A stretch of DNA of 64,000 nt from Rapana venosa (lineage: Eukaryota; Mollusca; Gastropoda; Neogastropoda; Muricidae): assembly GCA_028751875.1 (NCBI GenBank), contig CM054167.1, forward strand, positions 25,118,377 to 25,182,376, read 5' to 3'. Positions 11,803 to 20,753 of this stretch are shown one piece after another. Numbering within the stretch: position 1 is the stretch's first letter; each line of letters starts with the position of its first letter. The notes below the pieces were generated by a model that was not told where the DNA came from, searched no databases, and was given only the letters and a program-made list of their open reading frames with translations. A program made the translations under genes and the position numbers.

Positions 11803-14800
11803 CTCGGAACAACACTTAGAAGGTGAAAGATGCTGTTGAAAATAGGGACAGATATGTGGGGGGAAAGTCTCAGGTAGGAAATAAGTGTGTTTTGAGGCTG
11901 GATTTTATCTTTATTTTTCAAGAGTAGCAAATAAGCGTTCACATTCTTTTTTTTCTTCTTTTTCTGGCCATTGCCCTGATGAGGGACTAGAGGAAAGAAA
12001 AATGTTGAATCAACCTATGATTTAAAGAAAAAAATATTTTTGGCAGAGAGAGAGAGAAAGAGAAGAGAGAGAGGGAGAGACAGAGAGAGAGAGACAGACA
12101 GACCAGACCAGACAGACAGACACCAGACAGACAGACAGACAGATAGACCAGACAGACAGAACAGACAGACAGACCAGACCAGACAGAACAGATAGACAGA
12201 CAGACCAGACCAGACCAGACAGACAGACAGACAGACAGATAGACCAGACAGACAGAACAGACAGACAGACAGACCAGACCAGACCAGACAGACAGACAGC
12301 CTGACAGATAGACCAGACAGACAAACAGACAGACAGACAGACCAGACCAGACAGACAGACAGACAGATAGACCAGACAGACAGATCAGACAGACAGACAG
12401 ACCAGACCAACAGACAGATCAGACAGCCTGACAGATAGACCAACAGACAGACCAGACAGACAGACAGACAGACAGATAGACCAGACAGACAGACCAGACA
12501 GACAGACAGACAGACAGATAGACCAGACAGACAGAACAGATAGACAGACAGACCAGACCAGACCAGACAGACAGACAGCCTGACAGATAGACCAGACAGA
12601 CAAACAGACAACAGACAGACCAGACCAGACCAGACAGACAGCCAGCCTGACAGATAGACCAGACAGACAGACCAGACAGACAGACAGACAGACAGATAGA
12701 CCAGACAGACAGAACAGATAGACAGACAGACCAGACCAGACCAGACAGACAGACAGCCTGACAGATAGACCAGACAGACAAACAGACAGACAGACAGACC
12801 AGACCAGACAGACAGACAGACAGCCTGACAGATAGACCAGACAGACAGACCAGACAGCCTGACAGACAGCCTGACAGATAGACAACCTGACAGACAGACA
12901 GACCAGACAGACAGACAGACAGACCAGACAGACAGACAGACCAGACAGACAGACAGACAGACAGCCTGACAGATAGACCAGACAGACAGACCAGACAGAC
13001 AGACAGACCAGACAGCCTGACAGACAGACCAGACAGACAGACCAGACAGACAGACCAGACAGACAGACCAGACAGCCTGACAGACAGACAAACAGACAGA
13101 TAGACCAGACAGACAGACCAGACAGCCTGACAGACAGACCAGACAGACAGACCAGACAGACAGACCAGACAGCCTGACAGACAGACCAGACAGACAGACC
13201 AGACAGACAGACCAGACAGACAGACCAGACAGCCTGACAGACAGACAGAACCAACAGACAGACAGACACAGACAGACAGACAGATAGACCAGACAGACAG
13301 ACCAGACAGCCTGACAGACAGACAAACAGACAGATAGACCAGACAGACAGACCAGACAGCCTGACAGACAGACAAACAGACAGATAGACCAGACAGACAG
13401 ACCAGACAGCCTGACAGACAGACAAACAGACAGATAGACCAGACAGACAGACCAGACAGCCTGACAGACAGACAAACAGACAGATAGACCAGACAGACAG
13501 ACCAGACAGACAGACCAGACAGCCTGACAGACAGACCAGACAGACAGACCAGACAGCCTGACAGACAGACCAGACAGACAGACCAGACAGCCTGACAGAC
13601 AGACCAGACAGACAGACCAGACAGACAGACCAGACAGCCTGACAGACAGACCAGACAGACAGACCAGACAGCCTGACAGACAGACCAGACAGACAGACCA
13701 GACAGCCTGACAGACAGACCAGACAGACAGACCAGACAGCCTGACAGACAGACCAGACAGACAGCCAGACAGACAGACCAGACAGACAGACCAGACAGAC
13801 AGACAGACAGACAGACAGAAAAGACAGACAGACAGAACAGACAGACAGACAGACCAGACCAGACCAGACAGACAGACAGCCTGACAGACAGACCAGACAG
13901 ACAACAGACACGACAGACAGACCAGACCACAGACAGACAGACAGCCGACAGACAGACCAGACAGACAGACCAGACAGCCTGACAGACAGCCTGACAGATA
14001 GACCAACCAGACCCGACAGACAGACCAGACAGACAGACAGACAGACCGACAGACAGACAGACAGACCAGACAGACAGACAGACAGACACACAGATAGACC
14101 AACAGACAGACACAGACAGACAGACAACCAGACAGCGAGACAGACAGACCAGACAGACAGACAGACCAGACAGGACCAGACAGACAGACCAGACAACAGA
14201 CCAGACAGACAGACAGACAGCCTGACAGACAGACAAACAGACAGAAGACCAGACAGACAGACCAGACAGCCTGACAGACAGACCAGACAGCTGACAGACA
14301 GCCAGACAGCCTGACAGACAGACCAGACAGACAACCAGACAGACCAGACAGACAGACCAGACAGACAGACCGACAGCCTGACAGACAGACCAGACAGACA
14401 GACCAGACAGACAGACCAACAGACAGACCAGGACAGCTGACAACAGACAAACAACAGATAACCCAGACAGACAGACCAGACAGCCTGACAGACAACCAAA
14501 CAACATGAATCAGACCAGACAGACGAGACCAACAGCCTGACAGACAGACAAACAGACAGATAGACCAGACAGACAGACCAGACAGCCTACAGACAGACAA
14601 CACAACAGATCAGCCCAGACAACAGACCAGACACCTGACAGACAACCAGTACAGACAGACCAGACAGCTGACAGACAGACAGACAGACAGACCAGGGACA
14701 GCCTGACAGACATACCAGACAGACAGACCAGACAGCCTGACAACAGACCAGCAGACACCAACAGCCTGACAGACAGACCAGACAGACAGACAGACAGCTA

Positions 14801-17800
14801 GACGACAACCAGACAACAGACCAGACAGACAGACCAGACAGACAGACCAGACAGCCGACAGACAGACAATCAGACAGACCAAACAACCGACACCTGCAGA
14901 CAGCCGTACGACATTGACCCACCTGACGACAGACCAACAACGACCACACCTACACGACCACAGACAGACCAACAGCCTGACACAGCCCAGCACAACAGAC
15001 CAACAGCCTGACGACAGCCAGACAGACGACCAGACAGCACCAGACAGCTAGACCAGACACCTACAGTGACTAACGACAGACGCCGCAACAGCAGCAGCCT
15101 GCGACGACCACCAACAGCAACGACAGACCAGCCAGACTATCAGAGACACACACACAACAGAGAGACACACAGACAGAGACACACAGACAGGAGACACACA
15201 GCACCAGCCAGCTGACCAGACAGGACCACACAGACACAGACACAAACAGACCACACAGACACACAGACAGAGACAGACAGACAGAGTATAAACGTGTTAC
15301 TATTGGACATCGCAGATTCCCCACGACCGGAACACGTGTGTGTCATTCCGAGCTGTGGAGAAGCACGACGTGGAGCGTCGTAACCCAGCCGTGGTGACAG
15401 TGCGTTCCCATGAAGATCCAGGTAACTGACAACACCCCCCCCACCCCCACCCCACCCCACCCCACCCCAACCCCACCCCCTTCCCATGAATTCATTCTTT
15501 TTTTTTTCTTTTTTTTTCGATGGCCTCAGTTGCATGCAGGTCACGGAGCACCATCTTTTGTGTGTTTTTTTTCTCTTTTTCCTCTTCTTACCCTGAATTC
15601 ATTCTCACTCTGACCAATTCAGCTTCTCTATTTCCTTTTTAATCTACCTAGGCTTCCTGAAGATCGAGTATAGCTGCCTTTTTTCTTTTTTTTGGGGGGG
15701 ACGAGAGAGTAGAGGGCAAGGGGTATACATGCTAAACTGTACTAAGAGATGCGAAAAGCGAATTTGAAAGTTTGACGCAATAGCTCGCAAAGAAAGTTTT
15801 TTTTTACACAAATTGAAAACTGAATGCAGAACTAGCAAAATTAGGCAAGTGAAGACAGTAAGTAACAATTGAAACCAACCCCCATCATCCTCCTCTTCTT
15901 CCTCCCCCCCCCCCCCCCCCCCCCCACCCCCCTTCTTTGCACAACACTTTAAAGTCTGTGGTAAAGTATGTGTATGATGCGCAAATTTGTGAGTGGATTT
16001 TATTTCTCTTTTATATCGAGGTTAATGGAATAAGTGCTTATTGCTTTTTTTTTACATCCAGTCCCCGTGTGTATGCGGATAAGTATGTGCGTGTGTGCTT
16101 GCGAATGTATGTGCGTGCGTGTGTGCTTGTGCATGCGTGTGTGTGTGCATGTGCACACGTGTATGTGTCTGTGTTTATGTGTGTGGCGTGTGTTGCTCGT
16201 GCATTGTCAGTTCTTGTATAATTAGTAATACATGTGTTATACGTGCATTAATATTGAACAAAAAAACAGCACTTTCATTAACCAACTCATTCACTTGCAG
16301 CCAGTTACAATTAATAGGCTTTTAAAAATTTTTTTACAAGTTCAAATTTATACACACACGCTCTCACACGCGCATGCACACACACACATAAAGATTTACT
16401 AATCTAGGTCATGTGAACAGTATTACTGAAACAAACACATCTATGTGAACATCAAGTTTTGTTACTATCAAGTAAAAGAAAGGCTGGGAAAGGAAAAAAA
16501 AAACAAAATGTGGAAATAACTCCATCAATGAAATCTTTTTTTAAAGTTATTAAAAAAACCAAAACCCACCAAAATAAGAAAACGGGAGAGAAAACAAATA
16601 ATAAAAAAAGAAAGACCTAGAATTAAAAAGCAAAAGTTAAAAAAACTGGAATCACGCCAAAGTTGGATACGCTGCACCTGAACTTGCCAAGCACTTAACG
16701 GCAACGCTACACATTTTTCGCTTATATGACATACAGCAATAATAATAATAATAACAACATATAGAATTTGAAGAGCTCTGAATCTTGTAAAGCAAGATCC
16801 TTCGGATGAGACTATAAACCGAGGCCCCGTGTTCGCAGACTCAACGCAGAACATCTTTTGCGCACAGGGTTTATAAATCCTTTTTCCCTCAGAAGAGTTT
16901 TGGCCAGTGGCGTGGAAGTCAGGTTGAAGAATTTTACCAAAGGCCACTAGCCCCGGGCTGAGCAAAAAAGGACTGCGAGTGCCCCCTTTGTCCATATCCT
17001 CACTAAAGATTAAATAAAAAATTAATGAATAAAGCAAACACTGGGCAAAGTGCCCTTTGCATTTCCACATCAATTTTAACAAGAATGTGAAAACCCGGTG
17101 AAATCCCAGCCCCAAAAAACCGCAAGAAAAGTTGCTGTCTGAGCGTTCGACGAAAAAAAAGAAGGCGAAGTAAAACAAAAAAAAATCATCTTTTATTTCA
17201 GAACCGACGTGTGTGCACACCTATGACCCCGTGGTGTCAGAGGTCAACCTGGAAGTGTACTGTGCCAGCAACCAGTCAAACAATCAGGGACAGTGTCGCT
17301 GTTTTTCAGGTCAGTGTCACTTTCTGTGTTGTTGCAGTGTTTCACGTGCCATGTTGTCCTCTGTTTCTGGTCCTTGGTTTCTCGTTACCTATGCAAAATT
17401 GTTATTGTAGTATCAATACCTTGTGGGGGGGGGGGGGGGGGGGGGGGTCGTGTGAAGGAGTAAGCTGTTGTATTTCATTGGTGTAAAAAAGAGAAAAAAA
17501 GTGACTGGTGTTTTTGGATTCCTTGTGAAATTTGGAGTTAGTTTCCTATTTATTATTATGGTACGTGTTACTTCCCTTTGACTTCACAGCACAGTTGTTT
17601 ATGTTTTGAGTTTGTGTGTGTGTTTTAAAAAAAAAAAAAATAATTTTGAGGATAATGGAATAAGCACATGTGTGTTTCTTACATCCAGAATTGTCCTGTG
17701 TGTATGCAGTTTTGTAAATGTTGTCTTCCGTTCCCACAGGCACACAAAGGCCTATTCTTCCAAAAAGCGGAATAGGTTTTAGCGTGTGCACAAGATGTTC

Positions 17801-20696
17801 TCTGTGTGTCAGAACCTGGGACCTCGGTTCATAGTTTCATCCTACGGACTTTTGTTAATTCCAAGGGACATGATGATGTGTGTCACTGGTTTATGTTTGT
17901 TTGTTGTAGCTTCAGCAAGTGAGTTTATCGCCAATGGACATGTGCACCATTGTTATTTGTTGTTGTTGTTGTTGGTTTATATTTCAGGGCTGTGTGGGCG
18001 GTGCTACACAAGGAGGGACGATGTGTCGCTCAGTCTCATTCGTACCCTGGCTTGTGGCTCAGAATATAGTGAGTGTTCAAGGATCTTTTGTCACACCCTT
18101 ACTCCCAAATAAGTGAATGAATGAACGAGCAAACAAACAAACAAACGAAGGAAGGAACGAAAGACTTTATTTATTTATTTATTCTTTTATATCAAGGATA
18201 ATGGAATAAGCACTCGTGTGCTGTTTTACATCCAGTCCCTGTGTGTATGCAGTTTTGTCAATTTTGTCATCTGTTCCCACCGGCACACAATGGCCTACTC
18301 TTTTGAAAAGCGGAACAGGATTTAACGTGTGCGCAAGATGTTCTGCGTGCGTTCGCACACGGGGCCTCGGTTTATAGTCTCATCCGAAGACTGACTGAAT
18401 GAGTGAGTGAGTGAGTGAATGAATAAACGAATGAATGAATGAATGAATGAGTGAATAAACAAGCATAAATGAAGAAAAATTGTGGAAGTTTTTCGTGACA
18501 TGATGTTGATATACATACAGAGAAATAATCATCGAAAATTAAAATTCTTAAACGCCTGTCAATCATTTGTGATGTGCGCGCACACGCACACGTATCAAAA
18601 ATTAAAATTCTTAAATGCCTGTCAATCATTTGTGATGTATGTGTGCGTGCGCGTGTGCGCGCGCAGGCACACACGTGTAAAGCGCTTACAAATGAAATGA
18701 GATGATAGAAATAAAATAACCTGTGTAAACTCTCTGCGATGTTTTCAGTCTACAAGATCGCCCCACCCTCCACTTCCCTCTCTGATGACTGGGTGGATAT
18801 GAGGGCAGACGTCATGGGCATCTCCAAAAATGGTGAGTCGCTGATCTTATCTGTTCCCGGGCCAAAAGCTGTGTCAGTTATTGAAGTCAGCTAATTGCCA
18901 AGGCCTACACTAAACTGACGGACTAGAGAAACTGTTATGGAGTGGCAAAATATGTGGAAACAAGAGCAGAGGAAGACAACGCACAAAATTCACAGACAGC
19001 TTAAACAAATTCGCAACGAATGAAGAGGGCACCCAACAATGAGCTCATGAGAGGGACCGAGAACAGGGAAGAATGGAGAGCCATGATCGTCGATGTCTGC
19101 AGGACCAGACCGGACACTTGAAGAGAGAGACACTAAAATGTTGTTATGTTGTAGTAAAATGTTGTGTTAAGATTGTACCTTCAGCCATGACAAGCTCTTA
19201 ACATGACAAACTGCACTCTCCTTTAAGTTTATAAGGAGAAAAAAATCCTATGAAGCCGGAGTACGGCTGCCTATATGGTACGGTACTTAAAAACAGTCAT
19301 ACATGTAAACTTCTCATTCAGTGTGGCGATTTCAATCTCACAGTGATTCTTAGGTGGGATGAGTGAGTCAGAGTGCATATTCTGGGTGACCCCCAGAGTG
19401 TTAAGCTGGGGAACGCACAACAACAACATTTGGCCTGGGGCAAAAACTTTGCCTGTCATTATTTTATGTTTGGGATAGCTCAGTGGTCAGAGCACAGCTC
19501 TCCTGGGCTAAAGTTAAGCAGCGTTGAGCATTGTTACCAAAGTGGATGGGCGACCATTCGTGTGCCTTGGCTTCTGTACAGTCCCCCAGTTCACCCAGCT
19601 GTAAATGGGTACCTGCCCTCTTTAGGGTCAGGAAAGATAAAGCAGCGAGGGAGAGGAGATGGTCGCCGCCCTCAATATGCTGGCCCTAGAGAAGTGAGGT
19701 CTCTGACGCCTCGCTCCCCTATGGCCACTTAGGTTATGGACCCCCCCCCCTTCCCCCCAATTCATGTATGCAAAGTGCCAGGGTCTCCTTCATGAAAATG
19801 CTGTTGCCCTTTGAAATCTTATGTTGAGATTTCTTCAGGCATAACATGCTCTTAGTATAGCATCATGTGGGTTAAAAAAAAAAAGGTGTTCCCATAACCT
19901 GTGTGGTCTTTGGGGAGCGAGGCGTCAGAGACCTCAGCTTCTTCAGGGGCCAGCATATTGAGGGCGGCGTCCATCTCCTCTCCCTCGCTGCTTTACCTTC
20001 CCTGACCCTAAAGAGGGCAGATACCCATTTACAGCTGGGTGAAGGGGGGGAGGGGGGAACTGTACTGACTTAACCTTAGCTTGGGGAAAGTGAGTGCTCT
20101 TGACTGCTGAGCTATCCCACCCTCAGGTAAAATAACTTGTACTCTCTATTAAAGGGAGATAAATTCCCTCTGAAGTCAGAGTATGGCTGTCTATTTAATG
20201 TTGAGATACTTGAAAACAATCGGAATATATGTGAGCTTCTAATCCATTATGGACTTACAATCTCAAGTTGATTCCCAGGTGTGATTACTCTTTTTATTAT
20301 TCTTTAATTTTGAGGATAGTGGAATAAGCGCTCATGTGCTTTTTTTAATTTTTAACATCCAGTCCTCGTGTGTATGCAGTTTTGTAAATGTTATCATCCA
20401 TAGTCCATTATGGACTTGCAATCTCAAGTTGATTCCCAGGTGTGATTACTCTTTCTATTCTTATTCTTGTATTTCAAGGATAATGGAATAAGCGCTCATG
20501 TGCTTTTTTAAAATATATTTACATCCAGTCCCCGTGTGTATGCAGTTTGGTCAATTTTATCATCCGTTCCCAACCGTATGAGTGAGAGAGAGAGTGGGTA
20601 ATTGGGGGTGACCCTCATGTTGTTGCTAAGCTGTAAAACAACAGCGACGGCAACAACAAGAAGAACAGAACCTAGTGAATCTTGAATGCTGTGTGT

Positions 20697-20753
<57 letters not shown>

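Noticed and set aside
12015..14603. 862-residue CLSVWSVCLS-type frame on the - strand
   Set aside because: Translation of a GACA satellite with period compatible with three.
15286..15315. Earlier start of the C3-like exon at 15292 (TCYYWTSQ reading)
   Set aside because: The frame would still be open, but the AG at 15314-15315 restores the phase from the 11218 donor and aligns DRNTC to the family; the upstream residues have no counterpart.
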